Below, one piece after another: positions 33,226 through 45,800 of a stretch of DNA of 64,000 bases. The notes under the pieces were generated by a model. It did no database searches, was not told the origin of the DNA, and worked only from the letters and a program-made list of their open reading frames with translations. How positions within the stretch are numbered: the first letter of the stretch is position 1; each line of letters begins with the position of its first letter. Source of the DNA: Eumeta japonica (taxonomy: Eukaryota; Arthropoda; Insecta; Lepidoptera; Psychidae); contig BGZK01000711.1 of the NCBI GenBank assembly GCA_005406025.1, positions 124,001 through 188,000 on the forward strand, in the 5' to 3' direction. Position numbers and translations under genes: made by a program.

Positions 33226-34870
33226 ATGGACCAAGATTCCCCCTGCTCCCCTGGGGCGGGAGGGTCGGGCCCCAAAACTCCCATCACGTTAGAATTCATA
33301 CAACAGGTCTTAACCAAAGCGCTGTCCGAAATAGGATACGAAGCGCCTCAGGACGTAGTAAAAAAACTAATCGCGAGAGTGACCCCCGTCTCGAGCTGCG
33401 CAACATCACCAATGAAGACGAATAAAAATAAAAATAAACGCCAAGCGAGCTCATCGTCCGACGAAGGAGCGACGTGCTCCGACAGCACAGTCGTCGGTTC
33501 GGACAGCGAGTCCGAAAACAGTAACACCTCATTTATCCTCGTAGAGGGTAAAAATAAACGAGCGCTAAGTAAAGCGCTCAAAAAAGCGAAGGTGGCTCGC
33601 GACCAGCCGGAGATGGACATAGACCCATCATCGGCGCCCACATCCCGTGCAAACGATGCAAAGCCCTCCCCCGCCGCGGTCCAACAGACTCAGACTACGA
33701 GTACCGCCCCGGTTGAGTCAACCCGAAATCCAGTCTCCGCTTCCACGCAGGCGGTGACCGCCAAAACCGCTCCTAGGACGGGTGCCAAGCCCACCGCACC
33801 TCCTAGGCCTAAACTGCCTCCACCCATTTTCTTGCGCAAAGGCGCTAACTTCCTCCAAATAACCGCAGACTGCACCCGTCTGCGGATAAACTACAGTAAA
33901 GCCGTCCGCACCGCCGACGACGGCATTAAAATTCAATGCCCAGACGTTGAGACTTTCCGCAGTCTCAATAAATATCTCGTGGACTTCAAAGTCCATTTCA
34001 CACGTACGCCCTCGAGGAGGAGCGTAAACTAAAGGCCGTTATCCGCGGCATTCCTACCGACTTCCCGGTAGACGAAATCCAAGCCGACCTCTGCGGCTGG
34101 CTTCCCTGTGCACTCGGTGCACAGACTTTGCCGCAGAGACGGCTCACCATTATGGCTAGTTCTCGCCGTCCTTCCCAGGACCGAGGAAGCCAAGAATATA
34201 TTCAATAATCTGAACATGGTGTGTGGCCTCTCGGTATCCGAGTAGAGGCCCCGCACAAGAAAGGAGGTCCAGGGCAGTGCCACCGCCAGATGCGGCCACG
34301 CGGCCGCCAACTGTCATGCGGACCCGCGCTGCGTGAAATGTTTGGTCCCACATTGGACCAGAGAGTGCCCGCGTACTCGTGAGTCAGGAGAGAAACCCTC
34401 CTGCGTGAATTGTCTCCAGCAGCATACGGCCAACTATAGGGATGTCCGAAAGCCCTAAATTTATTTCTTATAATAGGCCTAATCCCAATAGGCCTAAAAG
34501 TAGGCCCGTAGCTCCACCTCGGGATCTAAATAACTTCCCGATCTTGCGGGAAACAAACCAACCCCGGCTGCCGCCTCTTGCCTCCCAACCCGTGGGTAAA
34601 CCAAAGCCCACGCTGCCACCGAGGGCCGCTCCGGGACCGTCCGGAGAAACTGTCCGCCGCGAGCCACCCGTGTCGCTCCCCGCTTCCGCGACCGCGGGCA
34701 CCTCATCGTTTGGAGACGACATCCAAACGGTGATGTCCATCCTTCGCGCCGTTAAGAGCTCAGAGATTTCGGAATTCGCCCGAGATTTCCGAGCGTGCAG
34801 TAACGTCGAAGAGAAACTCATGGTTCTCGTCAGATACCATCACCTGATGGTTAAATTAGAGTCCATATAA
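33226..34870 (+). pseudogene. jockey-clade LINE ORF1 (gag-like RNA-binding protein), frameshifted
   Basis: It starts MDQDSPCSPGAGGSGPKTPI. An N-terminal Ser/Lys-rich and Pro-rich half, with acidic Ser clusters, runs to about 34000, where the frame shifts. The next segment (LEEERKLKAVIRGIPTDFPV) is the conserved gag domain before the zinc knuckles. Further shifts near 34090, 34220 and 34285 lead into Cys-His knuckles (HADPRCVKCLVPHWTRECP and PSCVNCLQQHTANYRG). The C-terminal Pro-rich part (RPVAPPRDLNNFP onward) is open from 34442 to the TAA at 34868-34870, which is followed at once by the ORF2 ATG. The family role is to bind LINE RNA and accompany it to the nucleus. Confidence 0.88.
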
Positions 34871-37684
34871 ATGTCTGCACCCGGGTGTAGTAGCTTTCCT
34901 CCCTCAGTTGGGCGCCTCAAACCAAAAAATATTAGATTATTATCATTCAACGCTTGCGGTTTAACTTCGAACGTTTTAGAGTTAAAAAAATGTATGTCGG
35001 AGAACAGTATCGATATCGCTCTCGTACAAGAAACATATCTTAAACCGAATAGGCCTAAAGCCTGCAGCATCGCAGGCTATGTCCAACTACGAACGGACAG
35101 GACATACAGTAGTAAGGGGGGTACCGCTCTGTACTACAGACGCTCCCTACATTGCGGCCCTATTAATATTCCTCCACTTACAAATATGGAAGCCACGGGT
35201 TGTAGACTCGCTATGACGGGCCATAGTACACTCGTCATAGTCTCGGTCTATCTCCCGTCTCCAAAACGGTTGCTCCGGCGCGACCTAAGAGCCCTCTTTG
35301 CCTTAGGGGATGCCGTCATCCTCTTCGGTGATTTCAATTGTAAAACATAAGATGGGGCTGCCCATCTAACAATTATAACGGAATTAAACTCGACGAACTC
35401 GAGGACAGACTAGACTTCGGAATCATCGCGCCCTCTACGTCGACATGTTTTCCCATGTCGTCACACATAGACCCTCGACGATAGATATCGCACTCACTAA
35501 AGGAGTTGCACTTAATTTCAATAGTATTGAGACAATACACGGTCTCACGTCTGACCACCGGCCGGTTATATTAAAAATGGGACCTCCCGACGGCGGGAGG
35601 CCTATTCCCATCCGCAAAATTACTAATTGGAAAAGAGTGTCGACCGCGCTTGAGAAAATCGACACTCCAAACCTCAACAGCATTCCCAATGACATCGCGT
35701 CTACAGACGAGATTGACTTTGCCATAGGTGCTCTTACCAACCACGTCAGGACAGTGGTCGAGGAGAGCGAGCGGGAGGTTCCGGCATCCTCGGATCGCCG
35801 GAAGTTTCCGCCCGATATTCTCGAATTGATAAGAGCAAAAAACGCAGCTTTGCGCCGCGCGAGCGCATATCCCACTCCCGAGTACAGATCCAGAGCGCGA
35901 GCTCTCCAACGCGAAGTGAAAGCTCGCGTTCGGGAATTCCGAAATGAGAGTTGGAGCGACCTCATGGAGGAAATCAAACCATCCCACAAAGCGTTTTGGG
36001 CAGTTACCAAAGCGCTCAAAACCGAGGGATATACCCCTATACCCCACTCAAAAAACCTGATAATTCAGTGGCCATAGACGACGCGGAGATAGCAGAGTGC
36101 CTTGCAGACTCTATAGAGACTCAATGCTCACGCTTCCTCCGCACGACATCGCTCATATCAGTCGCATCGAGGAAGAGGTTCTCCAAAACCTCCCTCGAAC
36201 CTGAAGACGATCTGGCTCCCGTCTCACTCAGCGAAGTCCAAACGCTAGTGAAATCACTTAACACCAGAAAGGCTCCGGGCCTCGATGGTATTAGTAATAA
36301 AGCAATCAAATGCTTTTCTATACCGTTGTTAAGCTTACTGGTCGCGATTATTAACGCGTTCATAAAAAATTGCTATTTTCCTCCCGCCTGGAAGGAGGCG
36401 GAGGTTATAGGCATCCACAAGCCAGGGAAACCACGCGACCTCCCTCCCAGCTACAGACCGATCAGCCTCCTGAGCGGTCTGGGCAAACTTTCGAGAAAAT
36501 TCTCAAACTCGCCTTAGCGATCACCTCCTAGGGAAAGGCCTTATCATAGATGAACAGTTCGGCTTTCGCCCAGCCCATTCTTGTCCACAGCAAGTCCTCC
36601 GCTTAGTAGAGTATGTCTCGGAGGGCTTTGAAACCGAACGTAGCACCGTAGCTGTCTTCTTTGATGTAGCCAAGGCCTTCGATAGGGTATGGCACGCAGG
36701 TCTGATTTATAAGTTATATTCTCTCCAAGTACCAGATCGCCTCATAATCACTATTCAAAATTATTTAGCAAACAGACATTTCACATTTAGGCATGAGCGC
36801 ACTCACTCGACAAGACGTCTTATCAGAGCAGGAGTTCCTCAAGGCTCCACCCTCTCCTCTGCTGTACTCCGCGTACACAAACGATGTACCGCGACCGTCG
36901 TCGTCTGGCGTCCAACTCGCGTTATTCGCGGACGATACCGCGCTCTTTTACGGAAGTAGGAATAGGAGCACCGATTCACTCTCCTCCCTCCAGAGGGCCA
37001 TTGACGAGCTAGGTCAATGGTTCCGGAAGTGGAGGATAGAAGTAAACCCCGACAAATCAGCAGCCATACAATTCAAGTATGGTAAGATTAGAGTCGACTC
37101 ATTGTCGACAAAACACTCCCAATCTTAAAATGTTGGATGCGAACATTCCGTGGCAACGGAACTACAAATAGGAGTCACGCTCGATAAAAATCTACACTTC
37201 CGAGATCATATCGAGCGTGTTAGAAATACTGCACTTTTCTACAAAGCAAGGCTCGGGGCCGTGCTCGGTAGAAAAAGTAAACTATCTAGACGTAATAAAC
37301 GTACCATATACAAAATGTGCATTAGGACGGTGATGACATACGCGTCTCCCGTCTTCGCTCACGCCGCTCGAAAGCACTACATAGACTACAGGTAATACAG
37401 AATAAATTCTGTAGAGCCGCAACGGATGCACATTGGTGTGTTCGTAATTCAATTCTCCATAGGGACTTAGAACTCCCACTATTTCCAAATATATGAAGGA
37501 CGCATCGAAGCGATTCTTCGACATCGCGGGATCACATCCCAATGCGCTTTCGCGCGGCGGTTGACTATCAACCGCCGCATCCCACCCACCTATCCGTAGG
37601 CCACGAAACGTACTTACCGATCCACCTGACGCTCTTACAGCGGCAGTTGAAAGCCTTAATGACGTCAACGACACGCATGACTGA
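34871..37684 (+). pseudogene. jockey-clade LINE ORF2 (endonuclease and reverse transcriptase), frameshifted
   Basis: It starts MSAPGCSSFPPSVGRLKPKN directly after the ORF1 stop. The apurinic-type endonuclease is recognisable by LLSFNACGL, LVQETYLK, LFGDFNCK (about 35325) and, after a shift, SDHRPV (about 35553). The RT follows in at least four frames: KAPGLDGISNKAIKCF, PPSYRPISLLSGLGKL, DEQFGFRPAHSCPQQV, FFDVAKAFDRVW, RAGVPQGSTLSSAV and the catalytic LFADDTALFY (about 36925). The thumb (LQIGVTLDKNLHF) and a C-terminus ending NDVNDTHD-stop at 37682-37684 complete it. Breaks are near 35345, 35440, 36040, 36495, 36790 and 37125. It nicks target DNA and copies the LINE RNA in active relatives. 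Confidence 0.9.
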
Positions 37685-38080
37685 CTTAGAGTAGGCCTAT
37701 CCGTTAGTCAGGTCATCGACCTACTCCTACTCCACCCGGCCGCCGCTAACCGCCTCCGGCCGGGCGGGAAGGGAACCGACCCGTGACGGTTTCCTGCGAC
37801 ATCCTATGCCGAGACGACTTCGTCCAGGCGTCGTCCATAGCGTATGTCACGCGCCGTCGGCACTCGCATGTGCCGTCCGGCCGCACTCGGTGAAGCTATC
37901 AAAGTCGTCTGACTTGTCATCCGACTCGTCTCGACCGACTAAATAGCATAGCCGACCCAATTACTTCACTTTCAGGAGGAATTTTTTAGTGGGTTTCAGT
38001 CCCACACTACCCACGCGTACGGGCGCGAGGGTGTGCAGGATAGACATTTTTACCTCCTCCTCGTCGCAAGAAACAAAAAA

Positions 38081-38091
38081 ACATGCTTTGA
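38081..38091. repeat. target-site duplication, right copy
   Basis: The identical partner of 32380-32390, after the A-rich end of the LINE. Perfect identity suggests a fairly young insertion. Confidence 0.9.
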
Positions 38092-39068
38092 TTTGAATAA
38101 TTTTGTACCTTTTTCATTATTTTGGCCATTAACATAGGTAATAATTAATATATGTACCCTTACCAAATTACAGCTTTCTAATGAGAAGATTCTTTGAACT
38201 AATCCGCAAAAAGACAGAAAACGGCCAGATAAATATGGTAAAATTATAAGACTTTTTCGTTGACTATGGAATCTTAAAATTATCTTGCTTCGTATCGCAG
38301 CCGATAGGTAGTTTAGTTTTATGCAAAGAAGAAGTTTCACCTGCAAATTAATGTGTTTTAACATATATAAAAATATACAACTTACACATAACAATGATTT
38401 ATAAAATGTATGGCCCATTTCTGAATAAGTGTTGCAAACGACTTGAATTAAAAAAAGCATTATTATCTCCCCAGCAGTATTATAATAAATATCATTAGCT
38501 TAGCCTTTCCGCTCTATTATAATATTTGTAACCTACGTGGTTATTAACTCGGTGATATTAATATTGAAATAAATAAAAAGCCTTTTATTTCTGGCAAAAA
38601 TTTACACAATTTGTGGCAGTTTTATATTAATTTGTTTTTTTTAGTGTTATTTGTTTGTATAAATGTATATTCTTTAAAGTTAATATAATTTCCAATAAAA
38701 TGTTAAATAAATTATTATTTTTTCTTTTTTTTTCTTCATTTGTCTTCACAGATGAAGGCGGTCAATGATAGCCATTTGTCTCAGTGTTGGACTATTTCTA
38801 ATTAGTTCTAGCCGGCGATATTTTTAATTTCATGATCCGGCATTGTTCCTTCCAACAGGCAATCATCCTTTGCCTGTTGTAGCGAGCTTCGATGTCGTCA
38901 CTCTTCTGGTCTAATTCGATGTCGTCACTCTTCTGGTCTAATGTTGATGGAAGTCAGTTTATTTTTATTTCTGGTATTGAGTTTATGTCGGCTGTTATTT
39001 CTTTTAAACATTTCTAAATTTTTTTTTACATATAATAAATTTTCATAAATGAATTGAGATTCCAGGGT
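38092..39068. other. gene-free stretch
   Basis: No gene is seen. A perfect tandem pair of a 27-bp unit (TTCGATGTCGTCACTCTTCT...) lies at 38888-38941. Near 38750-38880 the wording resembles a non-coding repeat end. Confidence 0.4.
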
Positions 39069-40110
39069 TCAAATTCCAATTTCCATAAACTTATTTCTAA
39101 GAGATGCACGAGGTCCGAGTTTGTAAATTGCGTGAACGGCCCGCTTCTGCAGCACGAAAATTCTATGAATATCCGCGGCGTTTCTCCTGAGCAAGATGCC
39201 ATACGACTTCAAACTATGGAAACAGCCAAAATAAACCAATCTAGCCGTTTTAACTTCTGATAAATTTCTCATTTTTTTGACAGTATAAGCGGCAGAGCTA
39301 AGCCTTTTCGCCAACTTATCTGTATGAGGATGCCATTGAAGCCTGTTATCTAAAGTAATTCCCAGGAACACGGTAGAATTAACAAACTCTAATTCTTTGT
39401 TATGTACTGAAATAGTTCCTGATCCATATCTTACATTTGGAAGTGAGAATCTAATACATTTTGTTTTCATGTCATTGACATCAACTCTCTGAACCCTGTT
39501 ACTCAAATAAAACTTCAGAAGGGCGAGTGCCCGGCCTATCATCGCATATAAACGTAGTTTCTCGATCAGAGTTTCACGATAAACACAATCAAAAGCCTTG
39601 GAGAGATCGCAAAATACGCCAATTGCATCTCGCAAATCCTCCCAGGCTCTAAAAATATGTTGTACAAGCTCAACGCTAGCATCGATTATTGAGCGACCCC
39701 GAGTAAAATCGAACTGTTTATTAGACATTAATTTATTAGTATAAAAATGTACTAACAACTGATTTAGGATTAATTTTTCGAATATTTTGCTAAGTGACGG
39801 TAGTATAGATATGGGTCTAAAATTATTGGAACTTGATGCACTACCGCTTTTAAATAATAGAATTACTTTACTTTCTTTCAATAAATCGGGAAACACGCTA
39901 TCATCTAAACACTTATTAAAGATAAACGTCAAATGCGGCGCAATATTATCTATAATGGAGTTTACAATTATTATAGAAAGACCATCAATATCCGCAGTTT
40001 TCTTCATGTCTGAAGATTTATACGTTTTGATAACCTCTTCAGAACTCACATGTTTCAATTTAAATTCCAAGTTAATCTTACAAATCGGACTAATTTTCTT
40101 CAGTAATGAA
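39069..40110 (-). pseudogene. jockey/CR1-like LINE reverse transcriptase lacking the catalytic box
   Basis: A nearly continuous minus-strand frame (333 codons from 40070, with upstream sequence to about 40110). It contains IIVNSIIDNIAPHLTFIFNK, LFKSGSASSSNNFRPISILP, RGRSIIDASVELVQHIF and FCDLSKAFDCVYRETL, the finger and palm motifs. After RVQRVDVND it jumps directly to KTKCIRFSLPNVR and the thumb (STVFLGITLDNRLQWHPHTD). The stretch that should carry PQGSILGP and the FADD catalytic box is missing, a clean in-frame deletion of roughly 90 residues by comparison with relatives. It cannot be active. Related fragments lie at 20760-21260 and 60813-61037. Confidence 0.85.
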
Positions 40111-40701
40111 AAGAAAGTGATTATGAAAATTTGCGGAAAGATGCATGATCGATTCTATACGGTATATTTGTATAGGCTTCACTCAATTTTTCTCTGATTA
40201 TTCAAACTTTCTTGCTTCGTTACACTTCATTTATATATTACATTTTTTTCAAAACATGTGAACCCCTGTGATTGGTTGTCCATAAACAGCACACGACCCG
40301 CGAATTGTGACTGCACAAATGCCGAGGATGAAGTAGTGAAAACTAAGTAACTGGGTAAAAAAGGTAAATAGATTCAATTAAACTAAATTTCTGAATAAAT
40401 ATACACATTAATTTATATTTTGTAGCTTAGTAAGATTTTCAAAGATAATCTCGTGAAAAATTTTTTTTTCTGTAGTGTGATCTTTTGTCATAAAACAGTT
40501 AAATGCTCCTTCAGTTGGCAACTCTACATATGACACACCATAGTATCAAGGTCATCTACTTTCAAAAAGTTTGAAAAACTTTATAAAACTTGCTAAGTGC
40601 TTGTTTTAAATTACTACTTTATTATAATTGTTATATTCGTGGTCAACTCGTTTTTACCTTCGTTAATAGAGACATTACGATCTACATTTTTATTCACCAT
40701 A

Positions 40702-41655
40702 ATGCGTGTAAAATTGTACCATTTTCCTATGAGTCCACCTTCAAGGGGTGCATTGCTGGCAGCAAGGGCTGTGGGCGTACCTATTGAAGTAGTATTTATT
40801 GATTTACTGAAGAAGGAGCAATTAAATGAGGACTTTGTGAAAATCAATCCGCAGCATTGTATTCCCACACTTGATGATGATGGATTTATCTTATGGGAAA
40901 GTAGGGCTATCGCTTGTTATTTGGCCGACAAATATGCCAAGAATGATCAGTTATACCCGAAGGATTTGAAGAAACGAGCTATTATTAATCAACGACTTTA
41001 TTTCGATAGTTCTTTTTTATTCGTAAAAATTAGAGGAATATTCGTAAGTGCCTTTATTTTCATGTATTTTTGTAATCAAAGGTATGAGCAACAATTTCAA
41101 TATGCTTTAAATTCTTTTTTAGGTATGCCTTGTTTGTAAGTCTCTGAATATAATTGTTTTTGTTAAATGGCATTAAGCATTTTAGCTGTTCAATTTTAAT
41201 TATAAAGTTATCAGACATCCTTTATTTCATTAATTGGGTATTTTTTCAGTTTCCAATACTGTTTCAAGGGAAAACTACAATAGATAAGGCAGCTAAGGAT
41301 GACTTGAACACAACATTAGGCTTCTTAGAGAAGTTTTTGAGTGACAATATTTGGGTAGCAGGAGACAACTACACCATTGCTGACACTTCTATTTATGCAT
41401 CTGTATCAAGTTTAGTTGTGAGTTCTCAAATCATTTTTAATTTTGAGATTCAATAATATGTTTAACAGTATAATGTAAAAATGAAAATAAAGTCTACATT
41501 ATAATCTTTCACAGGCAACGGGGTGGGATATTTCTCTGTTTCCCAATATTAAACGGTGGTTGAATGAATGTTCTTCTCTGCCTGGCTATGCTGAGAATGC
41601 AGATGGTGCCAAAACTTATGGAGAAGCTGTAAAAAGAAACCTTGCTCAAAAATAA
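40702..41655 (+). CDS. GstD: delta-class glutathione S-transferase, copy 1 (3 exons)
   Basis: Exons are 40702-41043 (342 nt), 41250-41417 (168 nt) and 41515-41655 (141 nt), all joined in phase 0 at GT-AG sites. The product has 216 residues, the normal delta-class length. The start MRVKLYHFPM is chosen over an upstream in-frame ATG (40597) that only adds a hydrophobic stretch not found in the family. The thioredoxin-like domain (1-80) has the catalytic Ser11 in SPPSRGALLA, the cis-Pro in CIPTLDDDG and the glutathione-binding ESRAIACYL. The helical domain carries VAGDNYTIADTSIYA and ends GEAVKRNLAQK. Role: cytosolic conjugation of glutathione to electrophiles, including plant compounds and insecticides. 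The two introns are short (206 and 97 bp). The stop lies within AAATAAAAT, and a further AATAAA is at 41782. Confidence 0.97.
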
Positions 41656-41781
41656 AATACTAATATTTTATTTCCTGTATATAAATCAAAATTTTGTCAT
41701 TTTTTTTATCAACATTTTAATATATGTATGCACTTCTATGATATATTTATATCTCTGAATTTGTTATTGTTATTTGATGAA

Positions 41782-41787
41782 AATAAA
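41782..41787 (+). terminator. polyadenylation signal, GST copy 1
   Basis: AATAAA 127 nt after the stop codon, followed by AT-rich sequence and an A-run at 41802-41808. Confidence 0.6.
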
Positions 41788-42895
41788 GTTCCATAAATAA
41801 AAAAAAAACTATTTGCTTATTATCATTATCACTAAACATTTAACATTTGCTTTATAAAATTGATATTTTGAAAATTTTCTCATTCTAATCCCGGTTTCAT
41901 TTTTTTTTTATTCTAATGTGTTTTCAGTTATTCATTGAACATTGTTTCTCTGGTATTCAAAGATTTGAATAAACAGTATTTTACTTAATCATTGAAGTTG
42001 TATTCAAATAAAACTAATCCACAATGCAAACACAAAATTAATCATTATATAACTTTTGATAAATATTGCAATTTTAAAATATCCAATAAGAGTTTGAATG
42101 ATTTATGAATAAGGGGAACATTAATAAATAGTCTGCAAAATAAAAGATCAATGTGACATGTCACATTAGACGATGCAAGGTATAATATTATTATAAAAAA
42201 TAAAATTTATAGATTTTTACTATTATGGTCATATAGCTTTTAATGTCCATTGCTAAAAATTAACAATAAAGGTAATAGTGGGACATAATACAAAAAAACT
42301 ACTGATACAGAGATTCAGTCATTAAATCTTTACAATGAAAATTGAACTTTGAATTTTTAGGGTCACCTAAGTGATGAATAATATTTTTTTTTCTATATAC
42401 TTGATTATTTGTTGCAATTGCAATATTGATAATCGTTCATAAAATTCAATACCAAAGCCATAAGCATGAGACTTTTTGGATTATGAATATATGTTCTCCT
42501 GTCACACATTCTGTTACTGCTCCACATTGAATATAATACAAAAAAATACAAAGAAGTAATTTATTTGACTGAATCAATGTGAAATTGGATGTAGTATAAT
42601 AACAGGCTAGTAAATTTTACAATAGTAATACAGAGGTAACATTATATGTAAATAATTGTATAAAAGTAGTACTAACACCTATTTATACATAAGTGGTCAG
42701 TCACAGTCACAAATTAGTTGTAATACTCAAGGCTATTTTACACTACTGTGTTTATGTATTTCGAGAAGGTACTAAATAAAATACATTTTTGTTATCGGCT
42801 CTACCTGTTGGCCATGTCATCGTAGACGATAATGTTGATTAGATAAGCATTTAATAATTTAAAGTTTGCTATAACTGTTTGTAATATTAACAATA
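41788..42895. other. intergenic stretch between the two GST genes
   Basis: About 1.1 kb with no coding exon. It must contain the promoter of GST copy 2; I see no distinctive element. AT-rich, with no clear transposon borders. Confidence 0.45.
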
Positions 42896-45800
42896 ATGAG
42901 AGTAAAATTATACCATTTTCCTCTTAGTACACCATCTAGAGGGGCGCTACTGGCGGCGCGAGCTGTGGGAGCACCAATTGAAGTCGAAATTATAGATTTG
43001 TTCAAAGGAGAACAGCTAAAAGAAAATTTCCTTAAAATCAATCCTCAACACTGTGTTCCCACTCTAGATGATAATGGATTTATTTTATGGGAGAGTAGAG
43101 CTATAGCTTGCTATTTGGCTGATAGATATGGCGAAAATGACCATTTGTATCCCAAGGATTTGAAGAAACGAGCTCTCGTTAACCAACGACTTTATTTCGA
43201 TAGTTCATCTTTATTGGTGAAGCTCAGAGCTGTCACGGTAAGTCTTTTATAAATATAAAGTGCTCAGTGTTGTGAATAAGACTGAAAGTAAGATCTGGGA
43301 TGCATAAACAGGAATGGGGCTTACGGATAAATTTTTTCTCGGCAAGCATTGCAGAAAAGTTTCACCAAGGGTCAAGATCTTTTGAACCATTCATGATGTG
43401 AGTGCAGATTGATATAGGCACTACAATCTATACAGGGGCTCCAGTGCATCAGAATAAATGGGGCGTACACTGAATAGTTTGAAATCTGCAGAGATGTCAG
43501 TCAGGGATGCATAATATCACTATGGCTATTTAACCTATTCATGGATGACTGTCTGTATGATTTGAAACTATGAGTGTGGATTAAGAATGAATGAGTCGTC
43601 TGTCAATTTCTTTCTCGACAACCATGTAATCTTTGCGCCGTCGACGGGCGAATTGCAGGCGATGATAACTAAAATGAATGATTTCGTTAAGAAGAGGTAT
43701 GAAAATAAATGTCAGCAAGATGAAGATCATGGTGTTCAAAAGAAGTGAAAGCACCGTTGAATGCAATACATACATAAATAGAAAGTTGGACAAGTCGAAA
43801 TAGTTTGTATACTTGGGTAATCTGTTTACAAATAATAGATTACATCCATCATGTTTACAATACATATATATCGATATAAATACACATAGTCGCTTAAGTT
43901 TTAACACCGCGGAATGAAATGACAACTTTTCAAGAGAGCAAAAAAAATAGTGCCTTTTTATATATTGTGATCATAATACTATATTTTTAATGATAATTTA
44001 TAAAAATAGATCAATTTCAAGATGTTTGTGTTGGTTGTTATAAAAAAATCATGATTTGTATTATTTTTCTGACTTATGCCGTGTTACTGCTGAGTTATAA
44101 ATACACTGTAAATATCTTTAAATCATTTGTTTCAAATAAAATGTAAATTGCGAGTAGACTTATATCTCTTAAAGAAATAACAAAACATAAATCATTTATT
44201 TCTACAACTTTTTAACAGATCTTAACTATTCATTACAAATAATTAATATTTTATTGCACTGTTTGTTAACCTTGATAATTGTTTGGTACAATATTTAAAT
44301 CACATCAAAAAGGAACATCAGTTCTACTTAAATGCTAAATGAGTCCTGCCTTATGAACTTAATTATCAAAAATAACAAAAATACAATATAAATCAGTCAA
44401 AATAAAATCTTAATGAAGTACTGTAAAAACTATATATAAATGAATTTAGTTTTTGAGCCTGGTCTTTTCCTATTATTTTTGGTTCTTTTGGGCAAATTCT
44501 TAGTTACCCTGAAAGCTTAACTTATAATTAATAATGCCCTCAAATCTGTGACTGTAGGATCGTTTTACGACTCGGCCAGGGCAGATTGACTCATACAAAA
44601 AAATCATTTTTGTTTGAGTAGTCATTAAAAAAGTTATAAGATAAAACCTAAACAATAAAAGGTTGTTTTGATCGAGCTTCCTTAGAAATCGAGGCTTACT
44701 GGGAAAGCAAATATATCTCCTTATTTTCAAACCTATATTCAATTGCACTGCAGCTGAAGACACATTCCATTTGAGTATGACCTTTTTCATGAAATTTTTG
44801 CTTTATTATGACGTTATATTCCATGGCTAAATCTAAAAGAGAATTAGCTAAAATGTTTCAGTATTGGGATGTATATCCGTCAGAAAAAAGAATAATTGCC
44901 ATAGGTTTTTCTCAGGCAATTTATGATACGTGATGCAAAAACAGAAGCCACTAATCCTGCATTGTACTCGTCAAACCAATAAATGGACATTTTTTGTAGC
45001 TAAGTTAAACATTGTGAACACAGAGTTTTGTGTTATAACACAAAGCACTAGCTTGCAACATAGGACAAAATTTTACTGATTGGAGACAAGCATGTGTGCT
45101 TCTCCTGCTAATGCTCGGCCCTTGTCTTTTTTTTCTCCTCTCTGGTTGCTTCTTTTTGAATGGTGTGGTTGTGATAGATGTCTTCCCTAATATTACCTGC
45201 TTTGAATGCACAGCGTATGTCACACTGATCTCTTTTTAGATTAAATAAACTTAAATCCTTTTCTTTTAAAATTTTGTCAAAGGCCCATCGGCTGACCGGT
45301 TCTTTATTTACTGAATTATATGTATTACAATAAATTTTGAAAAGATGATTCTTGGTTTTGATGATAGGCTTTAAATATTTTCTAGAAGCGGTAGCTCTAC
45401 AGTAGTGAGAAGGTATTTTTGGAAAACTATTTAGAAAGTCTTTTAGAAAAGTTATCTCATCTTTCTTAGAGTGTCCTTTTAAAACTTTATGAATAAGTTC
45501 GGGTTTCTTTGGCATTCCAAGCCTAAATGTCCATAACCAATAGCGCACTGTTCATTTTTTACGGAACATATTCAAAAAGTATGCTTGCAGACTTGACACG
45601 TCCATTCAAGTTTCTACAAAATACTCTTTGATCTCACTACGCCTAGATGATGATGGTTTAGATTTGACCTGCTTTTTTGGGAATACCTGAACATTCGAGG
45701 ACCAATTATTCGGGCTGGCCTAATAGTATTATGTAATACCCTAAACTTTGGTCCATTGCTATCCCGTGGATACTGTAAATATTCTTCTCTTTCCATTATA

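Larger units (their letters stand above)
32391..38080 (+). mobile_element. full-length jockey-clade LINE, 5.7 kb, with target duplication
   Basis: The insertion is bounded by ACATGCTTTGA at 32380-32390 and again at 38081-38091, directly after an A-rich tail (AAGAAACAAAAAA). It has a GC-rich 5' UTR (32391-33225), ORF1 (gag-like, 33226-34870), ORF2 (endonuclease plus reverse transcriptase, 34871-37684) and a 3' UTR. The 5' end is not truncated, which is uncommon for LINEs. Its GC content is far above the flanks. Both ORFs are interrupted by several frameshifts, so the copy is inactive as written. Confidence 0.93.

Noticed and set aside
35435..36047. Two long minus-strand frames (194 and 158 codons) opposite LINE ORF2
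   Set aside because: They are antisense to the reverse transcriptase region in GC-rich DNA where stops are rare; no domain is recognisable.
40597..40701. N-terminal extension of GST copy 1 (35 residues from an upstream ATG)
   Set aside because: Hydrophobic, absent from GST copy 2, and delta GSTs start at MRVKLYHF-like sequence. Treated as 5' UTR.
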